Origin: Paraburkholderia unamae
Lineage (GTDB): Bacteria > Pseudomonadota > Gammaproteobacteria > Burkholderiales > Burkholderiaceae
Assembly (NCBI RefSeq): GCF_003268775.1
Contig: NZ_QLSU01000016.1
Location: 62,001-126,000 of the forward strand
Length of the DNA stretch: 64,000 nt
Direction: 5' to 3'
The translations under genes and the position numbers were made by a program. Under the pieces are notes generated by a model. That model was not told the origin of the DNA and did no database searches. It worked only from the letters and a program-made list of their open reading frames with translations. Positions 25,307 to 34,619 of the stretch are shown here, one piece after another. Numbering within the stretch: the first letter of the stretch is position 1; each line of letters begins with the position of its first letter.

Positions 25307-26370
25307 CCACGAGCTTTCCTTCATCGAATGCGGCCGCGCTCGCGCCGCTGCTCGAATGCCGCGACATCAGCGTGACGTTTCGGCAGACGCGCACGGCGCG
25401 CGACCTGCTGAGCGGGCGCAAGCCGCTGAAGCTGCACGCGCTGCGCAATGTCTCGCTCGCCGTGAAGCCGGGCGAAATACTCGGCGTGGTGGGCGAGTCG
25501 GGCTGTGGCAAGAGCACGCTCGGCCGCACGATCGCGGGGCTGCAAGCGCCCGATTCCGGCGAGCTGCGCTGGGAAGGCCGCGCGCTGGCGGCGGGCGGCG
25601 ACCGCAAGGCCCGCGCGCGCAACATCCAGATGGTGTTTCAGGACCCCTATGCATCGCTGAACCCGCGTATGACGCTCGGCCAGATGCTCGATGAAGTGCT
25701 GCTCGTGCATGGCCTCGCCGCGAGTGCCGCCGAGCGACGCGAGCGCGTGGACGAACTGCTGCTCATGGTGGGGCTCGCGCCGCAACTCAAGGAGCGCATG
25801 CCGCATGCGATCAGCGGCGGGCAGCGCCAGCGCGTGAGCATCGCACGCGCGCTGGCGGTCGAGCCGCGCCTGCTGATCGCCGACGAACCCGTGTCCGCAC
25901 TCGACGCCTCGGTGCAGGCGCAGATCATCAATCTGCTCGAAGACCTGCGTGCGAAGCTCGGCATCGCGATCCTGTTCGTCGCGCACGACCTCAACGTCGT
26001 GCGCCATATCAGCGACCGCGTGACGGTGATGTATCTGGGCGAAGTGCTCGAATCCGCCTCGGCGGACGCGCTGTTCGAAGCGCCGCATCATCCCTACACG
26101 CACGGCTTGCTCGATGCGATTCCGTTGCCCGACCCGAAGCACCGCAAGCGCACGCCCGGCGTGACGGGCGAGTTGCCCGACCCGCTCCACCCGCCCGCGG
26201 GATGCAGCTTTTCTTCGCGCTGCCCGCACGCCGTCGACGCATGCCGTGCCGCGCGCCCTGCGCTCGAACCGGCCGCCGAGCCGGGCGAGCTGCGCGAAGT
26301 CCGTTGCATCCGGCCGCTCTCCACCACCGGCGCGGCGCTCGCGCCGGTCCACCTGCATCGCCACTCCTGA
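25303..26370 (+). CDS. Peptide ABC transporter ATP-binding protein, DppF type
   Basis: 355 residues from the ATG at 25303. Walker A GESGCGKST, signature AISGGQRQRVS, Walker B LLIADEPVSALD and the C-terminal cysteine motif GCSFSSRCPHAVDAC are all present. The LLSGRKPLKLHALRNVSL insertion after the first strand is characteristic of the DppF/OppF half. It pairs with the DppD-type subunit. Confidence 0.92.
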   Translation: MTTSFPSSNAAALAPLLECRDISVTFRQTRTARDLLSGRKPLKLHALRNVSLAVKPGEILGVVGESGCGKSTLGRTIAGLQAPDSGELRWEGRALAAGGDRKARARNIQMVFQDPYASLNPRMTLGQMLDEVLLVHGLAASAAERRERVDELLLMVGLAPQLKERMPHAISGGQRQRVSIARALAVEPRLLIADEPVSALDASVQAQIINLLEDLRAKLGIAILFVAHDLNVVRHISDRVTVMYLGEVLESASADALFEAPHHPYTHGLLDAIPLPDPKHRKRTPGVTGELPDPLHPPAGCSFSSRCPHAVDACRAARPALEPAAEPGELREVRCIRPLSTTGAALAPVHLHRHS

Positions 26371-26378
26371 ACCGCCCT

Positions 26379-27344
26379 ATGCTCTTCGAACGCACCCCTA
26401 CCCTCGACGCGCTCGGCGACCCGCTCGTGCGTCACGCCGTGCAGCGCTTTTCCGGCGCCGGACTCGCGGCGGACCGTTTCGCGCTCACGCTGCTCGTGCA
26501 TGCCCACGACCGCACCGGTCGCCACGCGCCGCTCGCATGGCGAGGCTATGCCTCGCGCGGCGATGCGCAGTTCTACCCTTGCAGCGTCGTGAAGGTCTTT
26601 ATCATGGCGGCCGTCGAAGCCGCGCTCGCCGAAGGCGCACTGGAGGCGACGCCCGAGATCGAACGCGCCATGCGCGACATGATCCGCTGGTCGAGCAACA
26701 CCGCCACGAACTACCTGATCGACCACTATACGGGCACGACCGGCGACACCGAGCTTGCTCCCGACGTGATGGCGCAGTGGGCCGCCGCCCGTGAGCGTAT
26801 CAACATTTGGCTCATGTCATTAGGACTCCATGAGTTCTCGGGTATCAACATTGCCCAGAAACTCATGGACGACGACCGCTATGGCCGTGAAGCGGAGTTC
26901 GTGAAATGGCGCGGCGAAAACCACCACAACCGCCTTAGCGCGAACGCGGCCGCCTCGATGCTCGCGCGCATCATGGACGGTGCAATGGTGAACGCCGAGG
27001 CCAGCGCGCGCATGGCGCAGCGGCTGCTGCGCCCGCGCGACGCCGCGTTCGCGGCCACGCCGGGCGCGCAGGTGAGCGGCTATCTCGGGGAGCGGCTGCC
27101 CGAGAGCGTCAAGGTCTGGTCCAAGGCGGGCTGGACAGGCTGGACGCGCGACCCGCTCGCAAGCTACCGCCGCCACGACGCGCTGCATGTCGCCACGCCG
27201 GAAGGGCTGCGCTACACGCTCGCGGTGTTCACCGAAGGCGAGGCCGTTTCCGCCGACGACACCGTGCTGCCCGGCATCGGCGAAATGGTCTTTGAGGCGC
27301 TGAGCCAGGCGTATCCTCAGGGTCTTGTGGTCGACGCTGTCTAG
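26379..27344 (+). CDS. Class A beta-lactamase-like serine hydrolase
   Basis: 321 residues, starting eight bases after the ATPase stop. It follows the Beta-lactamase2 pattern: SVVK in YPCSVVKVFIMAAVE, SSN in IRWSSNTATNYLID, and KAG in VWSKAGWTG where class A enzymes have KTG. No signal peptide is evident, so it probably acts in the cytoplasm on the imported ligand. An amide, lactam or cross-linked peptide substrate is plausible. Antibiotic resistance is not implied. Context ties it to the peptide importer. Confidence 0.8.
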   Translation: MLFERTPTLDALGDPLVRHAVQRFSGAGLAADRFALTLLVHAHDRTGRHAPLAWRGYASRGDAQFYPCSVVKVFIMAAVEAALAEGALEATPEIERAMRDMIRWSSNTATNYLIDHYTGTTGDTELAPDVMAQWAAARERINIWLMSLGLHEFSGINIAQKLMDDDRYGREAEFVKWRGENHHNRLSANAAASMLARIMDGAMVNAEASARMAQRLLRPRDAAFAATPGAQVSGYLGERLPESVKVWSKAGWTGWTRDPLASYRRHDALHVATPEGLRYTLAVFTEGEAVSADDTVLPGIGEMVFEALSQAYPQGLVVDAV

Positions 27345-27400
27345 GCGCAGCGAGTGACGGTCCAGGACGAACGGCGGGGCTTTGCGATGAGGCGCCACAT

Positions 27401-28315
27401 ATGGAACTGAAATGGCTGGAAGACTTTGTGAGTCTCGCAACGACGCTCAGCTTTTCCCGCTCGGCGCAGGAACGCTGCGTCACCCAGTCCACTTTCAGCC
27501 GACGCATCAAACAACTCGAACAGTGGCTCGGCACGACCCTCGTCAGCCGCGTGAGCTTTCCGGCCGAGCTCACGCGCGACGGCCGCCTGTTCCTGCCCGT
27601 TGCGCGCGAAACGATCGAGACGTTCTACGCCACGCGCCGGCTTTTCGAGGCGCGCACGCACGACATCAGGCCGACGCTCACGTTCTCCGCATTGCACACA
27701 CTGGCCGTGACGTTCTTTCCAGCGTGGTTGTGCGAGGTGTCGGAGAAAATGAGCGCGTTCTATCCGCGTCTTTGTCCGGATCACGGCGGCATCGAGGACA
27801 ACATCAATACGCTGGTCGAAGGCGAAGTGGATTTCCTGCTGACCTACGCTCACGAGTCGGTGCCGATGCTGCTCGACCAGACGCGTTTTCCGCGGCACGT
27901 GCTCGGCACGGAACAGGTGTGGCCGGTTTGCGCGTCGCCTGCACGCGAACGTCCACTCGATCGCGCCATCAGCGAGCACACAGCGCTCGACTACCTGAGC
28001 TACGGCGGAGACTCGTTCTTCGGCGTCGCGCTCGCCCGGCTCTTTCGCGAGCGGGCTGCGTTCGAGCGCAACGACGTCTACGAAAACACCATCGCCGTGG
28101 GCCTGAAAGCGATGGCGATGGCCGGATGGGGCGTGGCATGGTTGCCTGAATCGCTGATCCGCGATGAACTTGCCGCGGGCACGCTGTCGCCCGCGAGCGA
28201 CGATCCCGCATGGCGGTTCACCGTCGATATCTGCATCTACCGGAACGCCGACGCCACGCGGCCCGTTGTCGACGAGTTCTGGGCGGCGTTGCGCCCTGCG
28301 GACGCCGGCGCATAA
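27401..28315 (+). CDS. LysR family transcriptional regulator
   Basis: 304 residues with a clear winged helix (LEDFVSLATTLSFSRSAQER, then CVTQSTFSRRIKQLEQWLGT) and a full effector domain. It is the last gene of the plus-strand peptide importer cluster, 56 bases after the hydrolase, and converges on the amidase gene. It probably controls one or both of these operons. No operator could be assigned. Confidence 0.88.
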   Translation: MELKWLEDFVSLATTLSFSRSAQERCVTQSTFSRRIKQLEQWLGTTLVSRVSFPAELTRDGRLFLPVARETIETFYATRRLFEARTHDIRPTLTFSALHTLAVTFFPAWLCEVSEKMSAFYPRLCPDHGGIEDNINTLVEGEVDFLLTYAHESVPMLLDQTRFPRHVLGTEQVWPVCASPARERPLDRAISEHTALDYLSYGGDSFFGVALARLFRERAAFERNDVYENTIAVGLKAMAMAGWGVAWLPESLIRDELAAGTLSPASDDPAWRFTVDICIYRNADATRPVVDEFWAALRPADAGA

Positions 28316-28330
28316 CGACACCGCATCGTT

Positions 28331-29689
28331 TCATTCTGGAGCGTACGTCGACATTGCGGCCCGTGGCGCGATCTGCGCCTCGATCCAGCGCGCGACGGCA
28401 AAGAGCTGCGCGTCGTGGCCGCGTCGCGCGCTAACCAGCAGGCCCACGGGCCAGCGCCCCCGCGCGAAGCCACAGCGCATGCTGAGCGACGGCTGCCCGC
28501 TCAGATTGAACAACGCCGCATTGCGCGAGGCTAGCTGGTCGTAGTCCGGCGGAATCGCATCGAGCGAGGCAGGCAGCGTTTGCGCCGAGGCCGTCACCAT
28601 CACGTCGACGTTTCCGGCGATACGCTCCATGTGCTCGATGAAGCGCGTGCGCCGCTGGAGCGCCTCGCGCCATTCGCCCTCCGCTATCGTCGCCTTGCGA
28701 GCGAGTTTCGCATGCAGTTCGGCGCTGAACCGCTCCGGCTGCGTGTTGAACGGTGCGGCGAAGTTCTGCCACGCCTCGCGAAAGAGGAGACGGGTTAGCT
28801 CGTCTGCTTCGTCCCACTGCGGATCTGCGCATTCAACGAGCGTAGCGCCCGCGCGCTCCAGTTTCATGAGCGCGTCTTCAACGGCGCGGGCGATGTCGGG
28901 CTCGGCGTTGGCGAAACCGCTTGCGAGCACACCCATACGCGGCGCGCCCTCAAGCGGCAGATCGGCAGCCGCATTCGAACCCTGCGCGCCGAGCGCGTTC
29001 CACAGCGCCTTGCTGTCATCGATGCCGCGCGTGAACCAGCCCACATGATCGAGCGTGGGCACGAGGGGCACGACGCCCGCGGTGCTGACGACATGCTGCG
29101 TCGGCTTGAATCCCGTCACGCCGCAGCAATGCGCGGGATAGCGGATCGAGCAGGCCGTATCGGTGCCGAGTGCAGCAAAGGCGAGCCCGGCCGCCACCGC
29201 GACGGCCGAGCCGCCGCTCGATCCGCCCGGATCGAGGCGCGGCCCCCACGGATTCACGGTGTCGCCGAAAAACGCGTTGAGGCCCGTCGTGCCGTACGCC
29301 AGCTCATGCATCGCCGTCTTGCCGAGCAGAACGGCGCCCGCCGCGCGCAGGCGCGCCACCACATCGGCGTCGCGCGCGGGCGTTTCATCCGGCCATAGCG
29401 CCGAGCCGGCGGTCATCCGCACGCCCGCCACGGCGATGTTGTCCTTCACCGCCACCGGTATGCCATGCAGCATGCCGCGCCAGTTGCCCGCGTCGCATTG
29501 CGCGTCCGCCTCGCGCGCCGCGGCCAGCGCCTCGTCGGCCGTCACCGTCAAATACGCGTTCAGCCGGGGATTGACGGACTCGATGCGATCGAGCAGTGCG
29601 CGCGTGAGCGCCGTCGAGGTGATCTCGCGCCGCTTCAGGCGCGCCGCAACGCTCGTGAGGGACTCGAAGTGCGGACTATGCATCGCCAT
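28331..29689 (-). CDS. Amidase signature family hydrolase
   Basis: 452 residues. The Ser-Ser-Lys triad is complete: Lys82 (VAVKDNIAV), cis-Ser157 (DPGGSSGGSAV) and nucleophile Ser181 (DTACSIRYPAHCCG). The 75 and 24 residue spacings equal those of the structural prototype FAAH. It hydrolyses an amide; the substrate range of the family is wide. Its start overlaps the end of the DmpA-type peptidase gene, so the two are co-translated. It ends the minus-strand operon. Confidence 0.88.
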   Translation of the reverse strand: MAMHSPHFESLTSVAARLKRREITSTALTRALLDRIESVNPRLNAYLTVTADEALAAAREADAQCDAGNWRGMLHGIPVAVKDNIAVAGVRMTAGSALWPDETPARDADVVARLRAAGAVLLGKTAMHELAYGTTGLNAFFGDTVNPWGPRLDPGGSSGGSAVAVAAGLAFAALGTDTACSIRYPAHCCGVTGFKPTQHVVSTAGVVPLVPTLDHVGWFTRGIDDSKALWNALGAQGSNAAADLPLEGAPRMGVLASGFANAEPDIARAVEDALMKLERAGATLVECADPQWDEADELTRLLFREAWQNFAAPFNTQPERFSAELHAKLARKATIAEGEWREALQRRTRFIEHMERIAGNVDVMVTASAQTLPASLDAIPPDYDQLASRNAALFNLSGQPSLSMRCGFARGRWPVGLLVSARRGHDAQLFAVARWIEAQIAPRAAMSTYAPE

Positions 29690-30737
29690 CTCGCGGGGCG
29701 AACAGCGTGGCGAGCGCGGGACGATAATGACCGTCGCGACCCTTGATCGCTTCGGCGGCGAAGAGCGCGTTGAGCACGGCTTCCTCGGTCGCTTCGGCCG
29801 CCGCCTGGAACAGCAGGTCGATGCGCGCCTCGTTCAACCGCTGCGCAGGCACGAAATCGCGCGCCTCGTCGTGGTCGAACGCTACGGCCGTCGAAAAGCC
29901 GAGCGCGATGTCGCCGCTGCCATGTCCCCAGAATGCGCCGAGGCGCGCGAGGCCCGCGCCGCAGCGGCGAGTCACGCGCAACAACTGGCGATAATCCAGC
30001 GGGATATCCGTCGCCATCACCACGATCACCGAGCCTTTCTCGGCCACCGCGCTTCGCTCACCATCGCCGCCATCGTCGGGATGCGGCGCGCGCGCGCCGC
30101 CCGGCAGCACGAGGTCGCCCGGCCTGCCAAAGTTCGTAAGCGCAATCACGCCCAGGTGCCGCGTTTCACCGCCCAGCACGAGTTGGCGCGACGCACTGCC
30201 AATGCCGCCTTTGAAGCCGAAGCAGACCATGCCGGTTCCCGCGCCGACGCTGCCCTCCTCGACCGCGCCCGCATGAGCCGAGCGCAGGGCTTCCCGCGCG
30301 TGCGCCTCGCTGACCGCCATCGCCTGAATATCGCTCAAGTGGCCGTCGTTGCATTCGCACACGACCGGATTGACGGTCGCCGTCGCGCGCCCGATATCGG
30401 CGTTTGTCTCGATGGCCGCGCGAATCAGCGCCTGCGAGCAAGCCGCGACCGAGAACGTGTTGGTGAGCAGCACCGGCGTTTCGAGCACGCCGAGTTCCTC
30501 GATCTGCACGAGGCCGACACTCTTGCCGAACCCGTTGATCACATGCGATGCGGCCAGCACGCTCCGCCGATAAAGATTGCCGTCGTGCGGCAAGATGGCC
30601 GTCACGCCCGTGTTGACCGCACCTTCGCGCAGCGTGCGATGGCCCACGCGCACACCTGGCACGTCGGTGATCGCGTTGAGGCGTCCAGGCGGCAGCGTGC
30701 CGCACACCAGGCCCCGTTCTCTCGCTCCCCATCCCAT
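29676..30737 (-). CDS. P1 (S58) family aminopeptidase, DmpA/BapA type
   Basis: 353 residues. It starts with the family opening LNAITDVPGVRVGHRTL and has GTGMVCFGFKGGIGSASR in the middle. Enzymes of this family are made as one chain that self-cleaves before a nucleophilic Ser. KGSVIVVMATDIPL fits that site, placing the cut between Gly235 and Ser236. DmpA releases N-terminal L- or D-Ala-type residues, and BapA cleaves beta-peptides. No signal peptide is seen. It lies between an amino-acid importer and an amidase. The exact self-cleavage residue is inferred from pattern. Confidence 0.85.
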   Translation of the reverse strand: MGWGARERGLVCGTLPPGRLNAITDVPGVRVGHRTLREGAVNTGVTAILPHDGNLYRRSVLAASHVINGFGKSVGLVQIEELGVLETPVLLTNTFSVAACSQALIRAAIETNADIGRATATVNPVVCECNDGHLSDIQAMAVSEAHAREALRSAHAGAVEEGSVGAGTGMVCFGFKGGIGSASRQLVLGGETRHLGVIALTNFGRPGDLVLPGGARAPHPDDGGDGERSAVAEKGSVIVVMATDIPLDYRQLLRVTRRCGAGLARLGAFWGHGSGDIALGFSTAVAFDHDEARDFVPAQRLNEARIDLLFQAAAEATEEAVLNALFAAEAIKGRDGHYRPALATLFAPRDGDA

Positions 30738-30765
30738 TGCGTCGCTCCTTCGCCCCGCTCACGCG

Positions 30766-31509
30766 TTAAAGCCGCCCGGCCTTGACGATGCCGCGCAAAA
30801 ACACGCGCGTCTTTTCACCTTCGGGCGCATCGAATATCTGCCGCGGCGGCCCCGACTCGTAGACTACGCCGCCTTGCAGAAAGCACACCTTGTCCGCCAC
30901 TTCGCGCGCGAAGCCCATCTCGTGCGTCGCGAGCACCATCGTCATGCCTTTCGCCGCCAGGTCCCGCACGATGTCGAGCACCTCGGAAACGAGTTCGGGG
31001 TCGAGCGCCGAGGTGATTTCGTCGAGCAGCAGCACGGTCGGGTCCATCATGAGCGCACGCACGATCGCCACACGCTGTTGCTGGCCGCCCGAAAGCCGGT
31101 CGGGAAACGCTTGCGCCTTGTGCGCGAGCCCGATGCGCGCAAGCAGGCTCATGCCCGCCTCGCGGGCGTCATACGGCGCCATGCCAAGCACCTGGATCGG
31201 CCCGAGCGTCACGTTGTCGATCACGCTCATGTGCGGAAACAGGTTGTACCCCTGAAACACGATGCCGACTTCGCGGCGGAGCATGTCGAGATTGACGCCG
31301 CGTCCGTCGATGCGATCGCCATGCAGCGTGATGCGCCCGCCATCGATGCTTTCGAGCTGGTTGATACAACGCAGCAGCGTGGACTTGCCGCAACCGGAGG
31401 GGCCGATCAGGCAGACGACCTGATGCGCGTCGACGTCGAGCGAGAGCCCCGAGAGCACTTCGGTTGCACCATAGCGCTTGGTGACGTTATCGATTTCGAT
31501 CAGTTTCAT
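30766..31509 (-). CDS. Polar amino-acid ABC transporter ATP-binding protein
   Basis: 247 residues of the HisP/GlnQ type. Walker A GPSGCGKST, signature LSGGQQQRVAI, Walker B VLLLDEITSALD and switch ATHEMGFA are present. QGYNLFPHMSVIDNVTLGPI is the usual Q-loop region. It follows the permease gene by about 20 bases. Confidence 0.92.
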   Translation of the reverse strand: MKLIEIDNVTKRYGATEVLSGLSLDVDAHQVVCLIGPSGCGKSTLLRCINQLESIDGGRITLHGDRIDGRGVNLDMLRREVGIVFQGYNLFPHMSVIDNVTLGPIQVLGMAPYDAREAGMSLLARIGLAHKAQAFPDRLSGGQQQRVAIVRALMMDPTVLLLDEITSALDPELVSEVLDIVRDLAAKGMTMVLATHEMGFAREVADKVCFLQGGVVYESGPPRQIFDAPEGEKTRVFLRGIVKAGRL

Positions 31510-31531
31510 GCGTAGTCCTCACCGGTCGTGC

Positions 31532-32641
31532 TCACAGGCCCGCGCGCATGCGCCGGCGATCGCGCTCGATCAGGCGGTCGACAAAGCGCGCCTGCGGAAT
31601 CGTGACGAGCACGAAGACGATCGCGACCGTCGTCACCGCCGAAAGATTGAAATTGTTGCTGGCGATGATTTTCGACTGATTGAATGCGTCGATGGTCCCG
31701 ATGATCGCGACGAGCGCCGTGTCCTTTTGCAGGCTGATCATGTTGTTCAGCAGCGGCGGCACGATCCCGCGCACGGCGAGCGGCACGGTCACGAAGCGCA
31801 GCGTCTTCAGATACGAGAGCCCCAGCGAACGCGCCGCCGCAATCTGGCTGGGGTGAACCGATTCGATGCCGGCACGATAGATCTCGGCAGTGTAGGCGCC
31901 ATACGTGAGCGTGAGCGCGAGAATCGCATACGTATTCGACGAAAGATCGCGCAGCACGGGCAAGTCGGTGAGCGGAAGACCAAAGCCGATCAGATAGATG
32001 TTGATGATGACGGGCAGCCCGCGAAAGAGGTCGCAATAGGCGATTGCGAGCGTGCGTATCGGCTTGCCCGCGCGGCCGGGCAAGGTCCGTGCGATTGCGA
32101 TGGCCAGCGCCCACACGAGAATGCACACAGCCGAGACCGCGAAAATTTCGAGGTTGGTCACGAAGGCGAGCAGGATCGCCTTTGATGATCGCACGATGAG
32201 ACCGACATCGAAGAACGTGCGGCTCACGGCGGCGTCGTTGGCCACGAGCAGCCATGCGAACGCACAGGCCCCGACGAGCGCGGCGGAGTACGCGAACGAC
32301 TGCCACGAGGCATCGGAAGCCTGCGCGCCGCAAGTGCGCGCGGCGTAAATATCGTCCGCGCGCTGGGCGCGCGCCGATAGCAGAACCCCTTGCAGCGCCT
32401 TGCATCCCAAAGCAAACGCGATACCGCAGGCGAGCGCCGCGCCCGCCATCACGGCAACGGGCGGCCAGCCCGCCGACACCGCGACGCGGGTGACGTGGTA
32501 CGCCGTGAACGCAACGAGCGCGAATGCGAGCACGCCCACCGCGAGCGCGAGCATGCCCCGGCCGCGATGGACGCGCAGCCGGTTCATCGCGTGCCACGAT
32601 CGCGCGCGATCGCTGGTGAAGGTGGATTCGGTAGCGTCCAT
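31532..32641 (-). CDS. Amino-acid ABC transporter permease with N-terminal extension
   Basis: 369 residues, while typical HisM/GlnP permeases have about 220-250. The C-terminal 220 residues hold the family core: LLAFVTNLEIFAVSAVCILV, CDLFRGLPVIINIYLIGFGL, and the EAA loop SLGLSYLKTLRFVTVPLAVR. The first 140 residues add about three further hydrophobic segments. No second permease gene is present, so the protein probably forms a homodimer. Confidence 0.85.
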   Translation of the reverse strand: MDATESTFTSDRARSWHAMNRLRVHRGRGMLALAVGVLAFALVAFTAYHVTRVAVSAGWPPVAVMAGAALACGIAFALGCKALQGVLLSARAQRADDIYAARTCGAQASDASWQSFAYSAALVGACAFAWLLVANDAAVSRTFFDVGLIVRSSKAILLAFVTNLEIFAVSAVCILVWALAIAIARTLPGRAGKPIRTLAIAYCDLFRGLPVIINIYLIGFGLPLTDLPVLRDLSSNTYAILALTLTYGAYTAEIYRAGIESVHPSQIAAARSLGLSYLKTLRFVTVPLAVRGIVPPLLNNMISLQKDTALVAIIGTIDAFNQSKIIASNNFNLSAVTTVAIVFVLVTIPQARFVDRLIERDRRRMRAGL

Positions 32642-32662
32642 GTCGGGGTTCCCGTCAGTCGG

Positions 32663-33520
32663 TCAGGGTTTCCAGAAAGCCACCGACGCCGGTGAGCGTC
32701 CCCATTGCGGTACGAGATAGGTGGCTTCGAGCTTCTTGAGCGTGCCGTCGTTCTTCAGGTCGGTCATCACCTTGTCGATCGTGACCCGGTTGGGTGAGCC
32801 CTTCGGATAGACCCCGGCCGTCTCCTGCCCCGACACATACTGGCCGACGATCTCGAGCTTGCCGTGGGCGTTGGCCACCTGGCCGAGCACGATCGTCGTG
32901 TCGGTGAGCACCGCATCCACTTTGCCCGCCACGAGCGCAGTGAACATCGACGAGGTGTCGGGAAACACCTGCACGTTGGTCGCCTTGATCTTCTCGGGCA
33001 CGAACTGGACGAGCGTCGTGCCCGCCTGCACGCCAATGCGGCTCGACCTGATCGACTGCTCGGTCACCGGGTCTTTCTTGCGTGAGGCGACGCCGAAGTC
33101 CGATTGCTGGTACGGCACCGAGAAGTCCACGACCTTCTTGCGCGGCTCGGTGACCGAGATCTGCGCGAGCGCGATGTCGTAGTCTCTGGTTTGCCCGGCA
33201 ACGATCGAATCGAATGTCACGTTGACGAGCTTGAGCTTGTCGAGGCCCAGCCGATGCGCCATGTTGGCGGCCATGCAGAATTCGAAACCGTCCTTGATGG
33301 TATCGGGCGTGTCGCCGTTGAAGTCGCCCACGGCCGGCAGATTGATCTCGACGGTGAGCTGGCCGGGCACGGCGGGCTTGATCGTATCGGTGCCTTTCGC
33401 GCCGGTGATGAGGCAATCGCCATACGAGGCGTCGGCGTGCGCGGGCGCGGCCGCCATTGCCATGCTGCCTGCTGCGAAGGTGGCCGCGAGCAGCGGGCCC
33501 AGTCTGCGGGTTGGTTTCAT
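32663..33520 (-). CDS. Amino-acid ABC transporter substrate-binding protein
   Basis: About 285 residues from the ATG at 33520, with AGGGGAA upstream. The signal peptide is ATFAAGSMAMAAAPAHA. It is an SBP_bac_3 protein with DGFEFCMAANMAHRLGLDKL, TEPRKKVVDFSVPYQQSDFG and GKVDAVLTDTTI. This family binds polar or basic amino acids. Neighbouring genes suggest that the ligand may be a D-amino acid or a short peptide product, which is inference. Confidence 0.9.
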   Translation of the reverse strand: MKPTRRLGPLLAATFAAGSMAMAAAPAHADASYGDCLITGAKGTDTIKPAVPGQLTVEINLPAVGDFNGDTPDTIKDGFEFCMAANMAHRLGLDKLKLVNVTFDSIVAGQTRDYDIALAQISVTEPRKKVVDFSVPYQQSDFGVASRKKDPVTEQSIRSSRIGVQAGTTLVQFVPEKIKATNVQVFPDTSSMFTALVAGKVDAVLTDTTIVLGQVANAHGKLEIVGQYVSGQETAGVYPKGSPNRVTIDKVMTDLKNDGTLKKLEATYLVPQWGRSPASVAFWKP

Positions 33521-33599
33521 GAGATTCCCCTGTTCTGACCGTGGTTGAATGACGGTACGACGGTGTAGTGCCACTGCCTGGCGCGTGCGCGACGAGCCG

Positions 33600-34460
33600 C
33601 TAGAAAAGAGCCGGCCCGCGTGTTGCCAGCTCCAGATAGATCTGTTGAAGCCGCATCGTCAGTTGTCCGGGACGGCCGTTGCCGATCACCGCGTTTTCAA
33701 CCTGGACGACGGGCGTGACGGTGCTCGACGCGCTGGTGAGAAACGCTTCCCGCGCGGCCTGTGCTTCTTCAACCGTGAAGCGTCGTTCTTCAATGCGTAA
33801 CCCTGCATCGCCGGCGATCTGCAAGATGGCGGCCTTCGTGCAGCCGGGCAGCACGCTTTGTGAATTCGGGCGGGAAACCAGCACGCCTTGCGCGTTGACG
33901 AGATACGCCGTCGACGATGCGCCTTCGGTCACGTAGCCGTCTTCCACGAGCCAGGCTTCGTGAAATCCACGCGCCCGCACGTCGCGTTTGGCGAGCACCT
34001 GGGCGAGCAGCATCACCGACTTGATGTCGCGGCGCGCCCAGCGCTGGTCGGGCACGATGCCCACGGCCACGCCTTCGCGCGCCGATACCGCGCCGGTAAT
34101 GGGCCGTTGCTGCGTGAAGGCGACAAACGTTGGCACGAGTCCGGGCGCAAATGTGAATTCACGCTCTGCGACGCCGCGCGTCACTTGCAGGTAGACGACC
34201 CCTTCTTCGATGCGGTTGCGCCGGACCAGTTCGGCCTGGATGTCTGCAATCGCGTGACGCTCCATCGGCATGGCGATGCCGATTTCGCCAAGAGAGCGTT
34301 CGAGCCGGGCCAGATGGAGTTCGTTATCGACCAGCCTGCGGTCTATCACGGCACTGACTTCATACACGCCGTCGCCAAACAGAAAGCCACGGTCGAATAT
34401 GGAAATCCGCGCCTCGGCTTCCGGTACGAAGCGGTCGTTGAGGTAGATCTGTCGCGTCAA
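33600..34460 (-). CDS. D-amino-acid-type aminotransferase (class IV, PLP)
   Basis: 286 residues from a TTG at 34460, which has AGGGAG at the right distance; an upstream ATG would add an unlikely 37-residue leader. It shows the D-alanine aminotransferase pattern: RISIFDRGFLFGDGVYEV at the N-terminus, the PLP lysine in RRDIKSVMLLAQVL, and EGASSTAYLV. It should interconvert D-amino acids and 2-oxo acids; aminodeoxychorismate-lyase or branched-chain enzymes share the fold. First gene of the minus-strand operon with the amino-acid importer. Confidence 0.82.
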   Translation of the reverse strand: MTRQIYLNDRFVPEAEARISIFDRGFLFGDGVYEVSAVIDRRLVDNELHLARLERSLGEIGIAMPMERHAIADIQAELVRRNRIEEGVVYLQVTRGVAEREFTFAPGLVPTFVAFTQQRPITGAVSAREGVAVGIVPDQRWARRDIKSVMLLAQVLAKRDVRARGFHEAWLVEDGYVTEGASSTAYLVNAQGVLVSRPNSQSVLPGCTKAAILQIAGDAGLRIEERRFTVEEAQAAREAFLTSASSTVTPVVQVENAVIGNGRPGQLTMRLQQIYLELATRGPALF

Positions 34461-34619
34461 ATCCGTGTCTCCCTGCGAATGCGTCGAATGCATTCTGATG
34501 GGAAGACACGGATGTGGCCAATTCAATTTTCGGCATGCATCATGCGAATCCTGCATACGGCGATTGCCCACCGCGCCGGTGCGAAATCATGCAGAATTTG
34601 CTGCCGCGCACCATCGTCG

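Noticed and set aside
31506..32597. 363-residue minus-strand frame over the amino-acid permease
   Set aside because: It has Arg/Gly-rich low-complexity composition with no motifs. The hydrophobic frame 31532-32641 is the gene.
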